A DNA stretch of 64,000 nt from Cucumis sativus (taxonomy: Eukaryota; Streptophyta; Magnoliopsida; Cucurbitales; Cucurbitaceae), in NCBI RefSeq assembly GCF_000004075.3, contig NC_026659.2, positions 372,001 through 436,000 on the forward strand, read 5' to 3'. The notes beneath the pieces were generated by a model. That model had not been told where the DNA came from, made no database searches, and worked only from the letters and a program-made list of their open reading frames with translations. Of the stretch, positions 40,680 to 54,800 are shown in pieces. Made by a program: the position numbers and the translations under genes. Numbering within the stretch: position 1 is the first letter of the stretch; the number at the start of each line of letters is the position of its first letter.

Positions 40680-41220
40680 AGAAATGGTTGTTGCCTCTAC
40701 CACACCTTTGTAAAGATATATCTACAAAGTTGCTCCTTACTATTTTACAAGTCTAACTACAAATTCAATTATCTAGTCTACTATATTTTCTTTTCTTTTG
40801 CCAAGTACCCAAAGGTTGATATGGCCGTCTACGTTTCCCTTCTTGAATACAACAATATCAAGGGTATGATTATTTTCTTTTATATATTCAAGCTCTATTT
40901 TGATTGGACTTGACCAAATCTTTAATTAATTAACTCTTGAACTTTTTGGAAACTATGTCTTGGATTCGTTCACTGTAGAGTTGAATGGGCAATTCTGTTT
41001 GTCTCTATTTGTTTTCTAGAGTTAGAGATGGTTTTATTGATGTAGTAGTGGTTTGGAGACGGTTTCAGAGTAAAAGATAGTTCCGGTAAACTCCTTGAGC
41101 ATTCTTCCGTGTAAGGATAGAGTAATATTGTTGTTTGATTAGAAATTTGCTTCTAATAATTTTGACAACTTGAGATTAATTAGGACGGAGTATACTGATG
41201 GGCTCTGGTTATAATTGATT
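40680..41220. other. Remnant of the DNA downstream of a lost plus-strand chitinase, then the spacer to copy D
   Basis: 40680-40740 (GGTTGTTGCC then CACCTTTGTAAAGATATATCT) matches 32719-32770 downstream of copy A, showing that the unit carrying D once had the same plus-strand partner. The remaining 480 bases show no gene. Confidence 0.55.
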
Positions 41221-42195
<975 letters not shown>

Positions 42196-42251
42196 TTAAA
42201 GAGCTTTTTCCTTTGAGATTATGTGTTTAAACAGTGGAAAATATGAAGTGA

Positions 42252-42258
42252 ATTTATT
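42252..42258 (-). promoter_or_regulatory. Altered TATA box of chitinase D
   Basis: Minus strand CCCAATAAATTCAC where B and C read CCCTATAAATTCAC. The single T-to-A change should weaken the core promoter. Confidence 0.55.
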
Positions 42259-44554
42259 GGGAAGGGAAAAGGTAATCACGTAGGGTTATTGTTGATCAAA
42301 TCAAAGTATTTGTAGAGTGTCATTTGGGTTTGGAAAAAAATGTTACAAATTATGTAATGAATTGGCTTGTTCGATCATTCTAATTGAAGAGAGAAAAAAA
42401 TGGTTGATTTGAAATTTTCATGGAGAATACGATTATGATTATGTGGTGTTAAGTACGAGAGTTTTGTGATAGTTATAAGTTTATTCTCCGATATTTTTTT
42501 AAAAAATTTGTAGTTTTGTTATTCAACAGATTAAATTTTGTTTAGTAGTGCCTTGGATTGTTAAAAGTTTGAAGATTATGACACAAAACTAAAGGTGAAA
42601 GAACCAAATGAACTATACTTTAATATGAATATTTTTGTACTAAATTTGTAATTTAATCCCAGCACAATCAACCATCTTTGCTTATAACTTATTAGGTACT
42701 CAAAAAATTCCTACCCATCCTTTGAAGATTATGAGAAACTCTTTAAACTCTCAATTAGTTTGACGATTAGAAAATTTGTAAGAATTTCAACCTCTATAAC
42801 CCTCTAATAACAATTAGTCTGCTTATCACTACTGCAGACAATATATTTAAACCATCAACATTTTCTCTAACAGCCGACGACCTCGTCCTGTTGTTGGAAG
42901 ATCAACTCCCGACGAGTTTCTGCTGACAGAATTTTTGTCTACTGACAGAGATGAATATGCCGACGTGCTTTTAGGCGAGCAAAGCCTGTTGTTTTGCAGC
43001 GATAGTTTATGTTACATTACTTACGTAAAAGAGTGTATTAAAAAGGTTGTGTGAACAAAAGAAAATACCTATTGACTATATAGTTAAGGTGAGTCCTAAG
43101 TTACCGTAATTAACGGAATTTGTTTGGTTAAAAGTTAGACATTTCAAACTCCAACTTCTATCAAAAACAAATTATTCCACACGTTCACATTATATCATTG
43201 TCACAAATAGCTGTATATATATGTGGAAAAGTTTACAAACACACAGTACAGTAATTTTGTTTTTTCTTCAACAAATCTGCATTTTAGGTTACTCATTAAC
43301 TTATACTTATTTTGTAGAGATAATCTTATGACTTGATCGAACTTTCTGAAAGAAAATTATAAAAAAAATTTACTATGCATGAGTTAATTTGAAGGATATT
43401 TTATAATAACTTTTCAATTTCATATAGTTAAATTTATGATTAATGTGGACTATCAATAGTTTCTCCTTTTTTTTTTGAGTGATTTTAATTATTTTGAAAT
43501 TGCAAGATTATATTTAATTGTATTTAGCTTAGGATTTTAAGTATTTAATTGTGTGAGAAAAATTATTTTAAACACGTTAAAGTGTGAGGTAACTAATAGA
43601 GAAATAATTTATAAGAAAAATGAGTTTGTCATGAAATACGTTGATAAGAGATAATCATTTCAAGAAATTCACTTAAAATACAAAGCACGATTTTTGATTG
43701 CTTGATGTTAACCTAATTTATATAATTATTTAAGTTTACTAAAATGGTTTGAGTGATGGCTACCAACACCCATCGTTTTAGGTCACATCTTTGGTAAACC
43801 CATACTTTAGGTGAAACCTTTGTGCCCAATCAACTCTAAACAATCGACGACCACCTCAAGGACCAACTTTTGTCCACTCATTACTTATGTGTAATGTGTG
43901 AATACCTCGATCACCCAATCACCTATAAGGACCAACTCTAGACATAACATCTATAATCGATCTATTTCTAGATACCATTATATTATTTTTAATTATTAAT
44001 TAGTCGATCGTAAGTATTATTTATAGCTGTTATGTAAGTAATTTGACATTAATTAATACACGTGTTTGGTATACAAGCAAACATAAGTACTAACTTTTTT
44101 TTAAAATAGGAAGAATGTTATTCCTTGTGAATCCAACCATGTCTATAAACGTTAGTTTGTGACTAAATTAAGTGATTTAATAATAATAGTTTGAGTTATG
44201 TACGGTTTATTGATTGGTGTTGGTGTTCATAGTTTTAAATTTAATTTAATTATGATGAGATGATCATTTCCATACACATATTATTAAATTTGTATAGTTG
44301 AATGATTTATTTGTTGAGGGATTGATGTAATAATATAAAATAGAAAGAGAAATAGTCAAGGAATCTATAATAATTTGAAGAGTTGAATATATAATAATGA
44401 TCTTCACATCGAATTTCTCGCAACATGTAATGGCCAACTACGATTTTGTTATGTGCTTAACTAATTTCCTCCTCCACTTGCAATATTTAGCCTCAAAAAT
44501 AAAAAGCTTATAATAGTGACAAAATATGCTTCATAAATATATATATACACCACA

Positions 44555-44625
44555 GCATGTAACGTGAGATATCGAACCTCAACTCTAAAGTCTACAATAT
44601 AAGTTTATGTAAGCTGAGCAATTTT
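44555..44625 (-). mobile_element. SINE-like piece with Pol III boxes
   Basis: On the minus strand TGCTCAGCTTAC (A-box-like, plus 44609-44620) is followed about 30 bases later by GGTTCGATATC (B-box-like, plus 44568-44578). The spacing is tRNA-like but no tRNA folds. Outer limits uncertain. Confidence 0.45.
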
Positions 44626-44849
44626 AATCCTATTTTGATTTTTTTATTTTGATATCTATACTTGTAATGTATTCATTTTAATTATTTAAATTTTAAAATA
44701 CAATGTTCGTTTTAGTTTTGTAATTGTAAAAAGAGAATTCGAGTTTAGTTTTGTTGGTCCATTCGTATTTCTAGTAGAATACATTCACTCACTAATTTTA
44801 ACCCCAACACAATTGTTTTTGATTAATTTTGGACACATCCTAAAGTAAG

Positions 44850-46172
44850 ATTAATTAATTAAAGCATGACCAACAACCAATTTATGATTGAAAACCAAAA
44901 TAATATATGGTTATAATTAAGGTTGAATATCTTTAAAAAATAAACATGCCATAAACATTTTCATTTATTATATTTGATACTTAATGTGTAAATATTATTC
45001 CTTGGATTTAAACTTCTCTGTCATCCACATTATATTAGAAGAAGAAATCTTTGAGGATATAATTTATAGACTTAATTCATTATTCCTCATGTATTTTTAA
45101 AGTTCCGAATATACCTTCCATTATATATTTGACTTTTTATATATATTTCTTTTATTTCCTAAGTATATTTTTTTTGAACTATTATATATTACCTCTTTTA
45201 CCTTTTTCATTTTCAACGTGAATTTAACTCAACAATAATTGACATAATCTTCGATCTTAAAGATGAAAATTTTGTATCTTCCATCATCACTGACTTGTCA
45301 CTGTTTTGACCTAATTGAACTATCGTGTACTTAACAACCAAATTGACCGTGATCACCTTAGTTTTCCTTTTGCACTAGATGACCTTCCTAAAATCAAAAA
45401 TAGCTAAGAAGAAATAGTCTCTAGATACTTGTATGTTTTAGTCGCTATATATAAGAGTTAATCTCACATCCTTTTCGACATAGATCAACTTCAAATTTTG
45501 AATAATTAAAAAAATGAAATATTTAAGATTAGTCGAATCTTATATAATCTTTTTTATAATCTTCTCCAAATTTAATTCCTATTCATAAACTCATCTTAGT
45601 TCACCAACACATTCTAAATTCATATATTACGTGACTCTAGATTTTCAAAACCTTAAGTTTCTCGACTTTATAAAAAAAAAAACCCTCTATCTAAAGATCT
45701 TCAATTTCTAAAAAAATTGTAGTTATACATAAGATAAATTAAATAATTTAAGCTTGTAGATAAATAGAGAAATACAATCCAATTAATATACACAATAATT
45801 ATCTTGATTTTCTTTGTAGTCAAGACTACACCAACTCCAAGTAAAAAAAAAAAAATAGATAGTTTGGATTTATGGGTTAATCTCAATAATTGAAAAAGAA
45901 TCATCAATTGATGCTAATAGTATGAAAAACCATTTAGAACTATTTCGAAAAAAGATTTTTTTTTAAAACTTGAAATATGTATCTTTGGGATCTTCTCATG
46001 TTTGTCCAACTAAAATACAAAAGATACACAAATATAATAAACAAACTCACATCTCAAGATGAATAATAAACAATTCAACATTAATAAGAAACATATCATC
46101 TCAAAAAATGTACTTTATAGCTACATGCATCCAACAAATGGGGGAAGAGAAAATGATACACAATAATATTTT
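44850..46172. other. Upstream region of the P450 gene (parent of the copy at 35370-36122)
   Basis: AT-rich, no gene. It contains the landmarks shared with the copy between chitinases B and C. Confidence 0.6.
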
Positions 46173-46178
46173 GTGTGT

Positions 46179-46190
46179 ATATATATATAT
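46179..46190 (+). promoter_or_regulatory. TATA box of the P450 gene
   Basis: A TATATATATATA run 40 bases 5' of the start codon. The duplicated copy of this upstream DNA ends just before it. Confidence 0.5.
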
Positions 46191-46229
46191 GCATGTTTTG
46201 GGTTTCAAGTTTTAACACAGAAAGGAAAA

Positions 46230-48031
46230 ATGAAGTGGATTCTTTTCACAATTGTTTCTCTCTTCATTTCCTTTCTTGTGAAGCTATTTGTTTTCCCTTC
46301 TAGACATGGCCCTTACAAGCTCCCACCAGGCCCTTTCTCACTCCCTATTCTCACTTATAACTTCCTATGGCTCCGCCAGTCCCCTCTTGATCTTGAGTCT
46401 ATGTTACGTACATTCATCAATAAATACGGCCCCATCCTCACCGTTCACGTCGGCCCTTCTCCTGCCATCATCATCTCCGACCGCTCCATCGCCCACAAGG
46501 CTCTCATTCAAAATGGTGCCATTTTCGCCGACCGCCCCCGGACCCTCTCCATCACCAGGATTACTACTTCTGCCAAATTTGATAACATCACTTCTGCTCC
46601 TTACGGCCCCATTTGGCGCCTTCTCCGCCGCAACCTCGCGATGGAGATGTTCCACCCTTCGCGTGTCAGGGCTTATTCTCGGGCTCGCAAGTGGGTTTTG
46701 GATATCCTTGTCGCTCGCCTTTCAGCTCAACCGGGATCCGAAGGTGGCGCGGTTGTTGTTGAGCATTTTCAGTATTCTATGTTTTGTTTGTTGGTTTTGA
46801 TGTGTTTTGGAGATAAGTTGAATGAGACACAAATCTTGGAAATTCAACAAGTGCAGCGTGATATTCTTGTGAATCTTCAACGATTTATTTTTCTTAATTT
46901 ATGGCCTAAGTTGATGAAGGTTTTGCTTAGAAATCGCTGGAAGGAATATTTACAAATCAAGAATAGACAACGAAAGGTCAACTCTCCTTTAACTTCAATT
47001 CAAGATGGAACTTTTATGTTATCTATTACCGAAAAACGAACTTAAATTGATATTGATCATTTTTGCCTTAAACAGGTTTTAGTCCCATTTATCAAGGCAC
47101 GAGAGAAGATCAAAGAAGAAAGAGCAAAAAAGGAAGGGGAAGAAAATGAAGAATTTGTTGTATCGTATGTTGATACGCTACTCGATTTACAACTCATCGA
47201 CGAGAAAAGAAAGCTTAACAACGAAGAAATAGTGAATTTATGTTCGGAGTTTCTCAACGCTGGGACGGACACTACCGCCACGTCATTGCAATGGATCATG
47301 GCGAACTTAGTGAAGTACCCAAAAATTCAAGAAAAACTATTCCAAGAGATCAAAGGAGTAAAGGAGTCTGCTAGTACCAAAAAAGATGGATTACGGTATA
47401 TTTATTATTAATCTTCGAATATCAATATTTACGACTGATCATTAGAAGAATAATCTCTCCAAATGTGAATTAATTTGATCTCTAATCCTTTTATATATAT
47501 TTATGTATGATTGATTATAGGGAGGAGGAGGAGGTGAAGGAAGAGGATCTAGGGAAACTTCCATATTTGAAAGCTGTGATTCTAGAAGGATTGAGAAGGC
47601 ATCCACCAGGGCATTTCATGGTACCACATGCAGTGAAAGAAGATACAACTTTGGAGAATTATTTCATACCAAAGAATGGCATCGTGAGTTTCTTTGCAGT
47701 GGGAATGGGGTTGGATCCACAAGTATGGGAAGATCCGATGGCGTTTAAGCCGGAGCGGTTCATGAGTGACGATGGCGGCAAGGCGGAGTACTCGACGACG
47801 TTTGATATCACAGGAAACAAGGAGATTAAGATGATGCCATTTGGAGCAGGGAGGAGGATGTGTCCAGGGACTTCTTTGGCAATTCTTCATTTGGAATATT
47901 TTGTAGCAAATTTGGTTTGGAGATTTGAGTGGAAAGCTGTGGAAGGAGAAGAGGTTGATTTATCAGAGAAAATGGAATTTACCATTGTTATGAAGAAGCC
48001 TCTCAGAGCCCATATTAATGAAAGGTTTTAG
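46230..48031 (+). CDS. CYP89A: Cytochrome P450, CYP89A type, 525 aa
   Basis: Three exons (46230-46976, 47076-47395, 47521-48031), 526 codons. The ATG at 46230 opens the ER anchor ([20 protein letters not shown]) and is followed by the hinge YKLPPGP; an earlier in-frame ATG at 46173 overlaps the TATA run and is not used. Motifs: helix [10 protein letters not shown]-helix AGTDTTATS (oxygen activation), K-helix EGLR, PERF motif KPERF, and the heme loop [10 protein letters not shown] with the Cys ligand near residue 469. The CYP89A look comes from [13 protein letters not shown] and the [13 protein letters not shown] stretch. Arabidopsis CYP89A9 oxidises chlorophyll breakdown products; whether this gene does so is unknown. 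It faces the chitinase array, and its upstream region was carried along in the duplication. Confidence 0.94.
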
Positions 48032-48703
48032 GACATAAACATAAATATATATTGAAGAAATTGTTACCTTGGGTTTTGCATAATAGGTAGGATATTCTTT
48101 TTCAAATCCAACAAAGTGTAGGATGAGAAATTTGAACATTCCCCTTTAGAAAGAAAAAAGGATGCATGGGTATGGTATAGTTAAGTTATTTCTCTATGTA
48201 ACTTATTTATTACCCTTACTGTATTTGTATTATTATATATATATTTGACAAATAAATAAGTAGATTATTGAATATAATTTTAAGGCAAAATATCAATCAT
48301 ACCCTTCAAATAATTTGAAAGTTGTATTAATCAAAATCATAACCTAATAATAATAATGTAATATCCTTTCAATTAAAAATACAATTTTTAAAGATAATTA
48401 AGTAATAGGTTAATTTCTTATAAATATAACGAATATACATTTTTGCCTTCCTTTTCATCTTCTTCCTTCCTCAATTTCTTATCAATTATTCTATTTTTAT
48501 TTATTTTTTACTACAATCAATTTTTAATTTTTAGATTTTAAAAGAAAAAAATGCATGTAATAATCTATTGTTTTTAGAACAGATCTATAAATTTATTTTA
48601 TTTAGAATTTATTTTGGCTTAGTCGAAAGTCTAACCAATCCTGTTATGCCACCTGGGTGGGGTGCAGCATAATTTCGTGCACCTAAACAAAGGCAATCTC
48701 ATT
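48032..48703. other. Intergenic, P450 3' region to the TIMELESS promoter
   Basis: AT-rich, no gene seen. The GC content rises at about 48640 where the promoter of the next gene begins. Confidence 0.5.
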
Positions 48704-48739
48704 GCGCGGGAAAATTCACAAGGTCGATTTGGCGCGAAA
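48704..48739 (+). promoter_or_regulatory. Two E2F-type sites upstream of TIMELESS
   Basis: The first, GCGGGAAA at 48706-48713, is TTTCCCGC on the other strand. The second, TTTGGCGCGAAA at 48728-48739, is a near-palindromic E2F site readable from both strands. They lie 135-170 bases 5' of the ATG. E2F control of S-phase genes through TTTSSCGC sites is established knowledge and fits a replication-fork protein. Confidence 0.7.
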
Positions 48740-48873
48740 GAAACCCTAAAACTTGGCGTTATCACTTTCCCCATCAAGCTCGAACCTCTGATATTTCCAT
48801 TGGATCCAATTGCCTTATTCATTGCAAAGCTCTTATGCTTGAAATCCCTATTCAGTGAACTGTTCCTTGAGAG

Positions 48874-51800
48874 ATGGAGATAGATGGGCTATGTGTTATT
48901 TGCGCTGGCATTGGAATCGTCGAGGAGGATGACTACGGCAATCGGATCGGTTACTCCAAAAACGAGTTCTGTTTAGGTATGTCAATTCACATATCTAATT
49001 TGTTCCATCTGTTTCTGAAGGTATTACGAGGGGATGAAGATTTAGTTTCCCCAAATTGGAAAATTACACGGCTGGTTGTTGATTTAATGTTATTGTCATT
49101 GTTATTCAGATAATTTGAAGGATTTGCTTAGGTTCCTGAGGAGAGATGACCCGCAGACTCGCGATGTTTTTAAGCACGTTTGTAAATGGAACATTGTGGG
49201 TAAAGATTTGATTCCCATCATTGAGTACTGTCAAGATGATCGTAATGCAGTTTTAAATGCAGGTAGTGATTTTGTTTTGAAGTGATTATTTTGCCAATTA
49301 TCTGGCGGAGAAGTTTCATTTTTTTTTTTGTTTTGTTTTGTTTTTGTTTGATCCTTCAGTGAAGATTTTGGTGTTCCTCACAATGCCTATCGAACCCACG
49401 TCAAGTGACATTGCACAACAGATCGAGTATCTATGGGGATTGAAGTCTTTAATCACATGCAGTAATGTTGTTGCCATAATTGTTTCACTTCTGGAGAGTC
49501 CGCTGGAAAATCTGGATTGGTGAGCGGGGCTTTAAATTCTCGGTGTTTGATTACATCTTGTTTGTTATTATGCCTTTAATCAGAGTCGTGGCGAATTTTG
49601 ACCATAACTTTTATTGTTTCTTTACTTTGTTCTGTTTGACCATTGCATCCCTTTGATTGAGCTATGAATTGTCTTCTACAAACAGCGGAACATTCTCAGA
49701 AGATGACTGGAAATTGTTGCAGTTGGTTATAACACTCTTCCGAAATGTTTTGGCTATTCAAGAAATCTCATTGCAGCAAAAGGCTGATGGATCAGCTTGT
49801 CAGTTAATATTGCTGAGAGACAAATTTTTGGAAGTTTTATTCCGGGAGAATGTTATGGACATAATATTGGTGATGACGCAGCACATTGATGGGTCTTGCA
49901 GCCATCTCCGTCAAGACAAATTAGTCTTTTTGGAAATATTTTACTACATATTTATGGGCCAAGAGCCTGAGTTAATCGCGAAAGTGCCTCAAAACAGCAG
50001 TGAGGTCAATTTACTTCTCTTCATCTCTTCTTATCCAAAATAATGATAACAACAACAATTACAACAAAAATCAAAAAGAAAAGAAAAAAAGAAAAAGATC
50101 ATGTCTGCGAGAAGAAATTGCAGCAAGCTAGTCTAGAAAGTAAAACTAGACTTTGCAGTAAGATAAAGCTACCTCTTACCTGTATGCTAATAGATCAATC
50201 AAGTTAAATTAGTCTAATTATTATGATTTCCATGTAAAAAGTGAAATATAGGTAATAACCGACATTTTAACATTTATGGTTTATACATCATCTTTCACCC
50301 TGTTGTTTAACTCCCGTACTCTGTTGTTCTAACTAGAATTTTCGTTAAATCTCAGGAAAATGTAGAAACGGTATCTTCTGTCAATAGTCTGAAATCTATG
50401 ATGGAGGAAGATAGAAGAAAGTTTTCTAGATTACAAAATTTGAACCGACATTCGCAGTTTAGTGGAACTTTTACTCGGCAAACCTTGGTACAAAGCGTTC
50501 TTTCTGCTAATGCTCGGTTATCAAAACTTTTATCTTAGGTCCTGACTAATTATGGAGTTTTTTCCTGGTAGGATGGTTCAAAGTTAGTACTCAAAGGAAA
50601 ACCATCTTTGAGTTCTTCTACCAGCCATAAGCCACCTAAAGTTTGTCGAGGTCCAATTAAAAAAATTGCATGGGACCTTGGACGATTAACATCGAAAAAC
50701 AGCAAACTTCTGCAGTTACTTCATGATTTTATTAATCAGTTTCTTTCAGGCGGCTACAATGGTATGTCTCAAGAATTTCTGTTACTTTCTTCTTTAAGTT
50801 ATCTTGTTGACATACGTTTCGCCAAGATGCAAAATCCTAATTACTCCAATTGTTTTCAGCGCTGATGCAGTTGGTGCATGAAGATATTGAAAAGGAACAT
50901 CATTCCATCCAGAACAACGATGTGGTGGTTTTTTTTCAGGTTGCACAGTTTGCTATTTCTTTTCAGTATCACAAGTTTTCAACTTCAAAGGTGAGAATCA
51001 AATTTAAAATATTTGCAATCACATATTTAATTGTTTTGGATGCCTATGGATAGTCTATGTTCAATATATTTCATATTCATTTTTGTAGTTCATCAATTTT
51101 CTTTTACCTGTTTTACATTCTCAGTGTTATATTTTTAATTTACGACAATTTTTTCATTGGTGAATAAAAGCTAGATATACTATACTTTGTTTTTATTTTC
51201 CGTTCTTCATACAGAAAAAGTCACTTGTGAAGGTTTACCTGTATCCCAGCCTTAGCACTATTATCTATTTCCACTTTTTAATAACACTTGCACTGCTTTT
51301 AATAATTTTATGTAATTCTTTCTTCCTAATCCTACTTGATTTATTCTTCTTAGGGGTTGGTGTTTATAACTACATTTCAACTTAATTAGTCTTGGACGAG
51401 CTTCTCAATGCCTTTTGTTTTTCTTGGGTACAGATAATTGAAGCTGAGACTGATGAGGCTCAAACAGAACATGCTGATTCCACATTTTTCCAAGGTAACA
51501 TGTGCGGTCCAATAGCAGCAACAATGAACGAGGCAATGTTTCAGTTAGTTGTTTCCAAATGGCGTTATGCATTTGAAGGCTTAAAGGAAACTAATGACTT
51601 TAAGTTTCTGTCTGCTGCTGGCTCTCTGATGAAAAATATGGTGATTGCTTCCTGGCACTATTCTATTAGTTTATTTTTCTGTTTCACTATTCGTGAACAG
51701 TTAAGAAGTTAATGCCAGTTTGATCTATTTGTGATTCTATCTTTGTTTCCAATATTTTCTTACTAATGCGTAAGCATAACGAGAAATGCTGAAAAAAAAG

Positions 51801-54800
51801 AGTGATACATGTAATTTTTCAACTATACAAGTCCACTTAATTTGAACACTCACAGATATAAAAACAATTGAAGCAAACATAAATTTTGGAATCAGGATGT
51901 CATTTCACATGAGCATAATAAAGTGTTTCTCCTTGTACAGATTTGCATGCTAGATTTGGTGCTAAAATTATTGCCAGAAGATTCAAAGGAACCTCAAACA
52001 GCTCGTATTCTACTTTACAAACTATTTTACGATCAGACAGATCAAGGGATGACTCAATTCCTTTTAAATTTGCTCAAGTCATTCAACACTCACAAACAAC
52101 CCAAAAGGTATTTTCCTTGACATGGGTCCTAGATGTTGTTTTCAGTTCTATGCTTGTGCGATTGCATTCTTACATTCTTTCAGTTTTGAGTCATGTTGAA
52201 AGGAATTTGCTTATAGCAAATGCAAAATATTTCTCTGGGAAGTCCAATGTATGATCTCAACTGTAGACATGGCAATGAGCTTTATCTTTACTTTATCTAC
52301 AAAATGTCTCCATGGAAGGATATTGGACGAAGATCTGTTCTTTGCTTTTAATGATTTTGCTAAAGAAGATCTGAACATAAGCTTGGAAAAATCGATATGG
52401 TTCTATGGCTAAATGGGATGACAGAGATTATATAGAATTTATGTTTGGAAAGTATCTTAGATTATTCGTGATAGAAGCCAGATTTTGTGAAGAAGTTTTG
52501 ATTTAGCCAAATTTTATTGTCTCTTGGTATTCACTTATCATCTTTTTGTTAGTACACATGCTTTGAAATTAATTTAAAGTAGGGAGTTCCCCGGTCAGTG
52601 ATCTTTTTGGATAGTAGTTGGACGTGTTTTCTATTTTTTATTTACGGTAAGTATTTATTGATCACCTTTCCATTCATATTTATGACTAATGGAGTTCCCC
52701 GGTCAGTGATCTTGCAGATTTAGTTGAGATGGTCTACAAGGTTGTACAGCTTATGGAGAACCTCCAAGCACGTGGAACACTTCGGGTAATACTCTATGTT
52801 TCTTAAATTGTTGGAGAACCTCGAACTTGGTTTGGTTTCTTTTACAGTATTTTTAAATCCGTTTTCATCATTTTGGCTCTCCTGGTGTCAGCAATGACAA
52901 ATCTTCTCTGATGTCCTGTTATTTAAATTAGCCTCATCTCAATGAAAAAATGTCCTGCTCTTTTCTCTCAAGGCATACTGCCAATGCATGTACATGTTTG
53001 GGTAATCGGTCATATGCATACTTCTGGTAATTATTGTTTAACAATGATTTATATAATGCCATTGAGTAAGCGTTCTTCAATTCAAGCAATAAGTCATCGG
53101 AGTTTGGTATTCACTCATGAGCTTTTTGTGATACAAAGTTGCCAATAAAGTAGGTTAATAGTAAAAAAAAAAGTTTACTTTACTGTGGTATTGGTGAGAC
53201 CATCTTCGTGTTTTTGGCAGTCATGTTGTAATGTTAAATACTATGATTGTTATGGCATAGGCACTTTTTTCTTTTTTTTTATTAAATATTAATTGCCAAA
53301 ACTTCGACGGCCTAAGCTTGATTCACAAAATTTATTGGTCTCTTCCTTGGCGTTTTTGTCTTTGTATCTACTCAGTCAAATTCCTAGATGTAAACTTATT
53401 CATTTGTGCTCTTGCTAAAGGAAATTCTTGTATTAAGGTTTCCAAAAAATCAAGGAGGGGAAGAAAGGCAAAGTCAGCAAATAATGGGGACAATAAACAG
53501 TCAGAAGATCAGGGAGCTGAGAATAAGACGGCCATAACCCATAATGAGCAATCAACAGATGTTGATGTTTGTGAAAATAGTAACTTAAAAACGAGTCCTG
53601 ATTGTAAAGAAGAGATATCTGTTACTGCTAATGCTGACGAACCTGAACTGTTAGACTTAAACTCGGGAAGTTTTGAAGGCAGTATGCCACAGAGAGAGAA
53701 CAAAAATTTGAATGATGGTTACAGCACAGCCGACTCTTCTAGTGATGAACAGAAAAATAGAATTGTGGAGGTTGATCTTAAAGTGTCAAGTCTAGTATCT
53801 ACTTTTGCCAATAACAACATTATTCAGAAGATATGCTGGTTGCTTAAGTTTTACAAGAGCAATGCTACTAGTACAAACCATTACATAATATGTATTTTAC
53901 GGAAGATCACTGAGGAATTAGAGCTTTCTCCAATGCTGTACCAGGTTAAGATTTGATTTATTGCTTCTGTCTAACCACTATTTACAAGATTTTATGCATA
54001 CATACATAATCTCATTTTTATTTTGCAGTTATCCGTCCTTCCCACGTTTTATGATATTCTATCTGAACAGAAGTCAAGTCCATGCAAGGAGCATGCTACT
54101 ATAGTTGATTTCCTGACGAGTCTGGTGAGAAAGATGCTACGAAAGATAAAGAATCAGCCACTCCTTTTTGTTGAAATCCTGTTTTGGAAGACCCGAAAAG
54201 AATGCCATTATATTGATGCTGAGTACTTAGTGCATGAGCTTGGCTGCTGGAAGAAAGAAAGTAGGGAGGAAAATTTTACCGGTGGTGATGAAAATGGCTC
54301 GTTGACAGGCAAGCATTGGACTCCCAGAAGCATAGCAGATGCACTTGGTGAAGATGAAGCTGATGTTGTGCTCACCAATAACGGGTTTGGATTTCATAGG
54401 TAAGACTTGGATCTTAATGAAAACATTTTATCTACTTCCTTTCTAACGATCTTTCTCTGGAATAAAAGTGATGACAAGGCGAAATAATGTAGAATTGATA
54501 CCATCAGTATAAAGATTGAAAATTTGTGATATTTTCAGTTTACTAGAGTTTTCACAAGTTATTAATTATGGAAAAAATTTATTGAATGGTTATACTGCAA
54601 AAGAATCCTATGATAATAAATGTCTTATTGAATGCTTGTTTCTTTACTAAAAAATGTTATGTGATGGAAAAGATCACCTTTTTTCAAACTTGACAGTGAA
54701 GCAAAGTCCGACGAAGTCAAGAAAGGCCTTGAGTCTACCAACTTGGATGATGAGATGGACAGAAAAGAACACAATGAAAAGTACGTTCTTCTTCTTCTTC

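Noticed and set aside
46288-46800. 170-codon Ser/Leu-rich frame overlapping the P450
   Set aside because: Different frame of the P450 first exon; the P450 frame carries the membrane anchor and helix C motif.
53318-53437. 5' extension of the TIMELESS exon-11 frame
   Set aside because: The family joins directly to VSKKSRR after LR; the acceptor at 53436-53437 fits and the extension has no family likeness.
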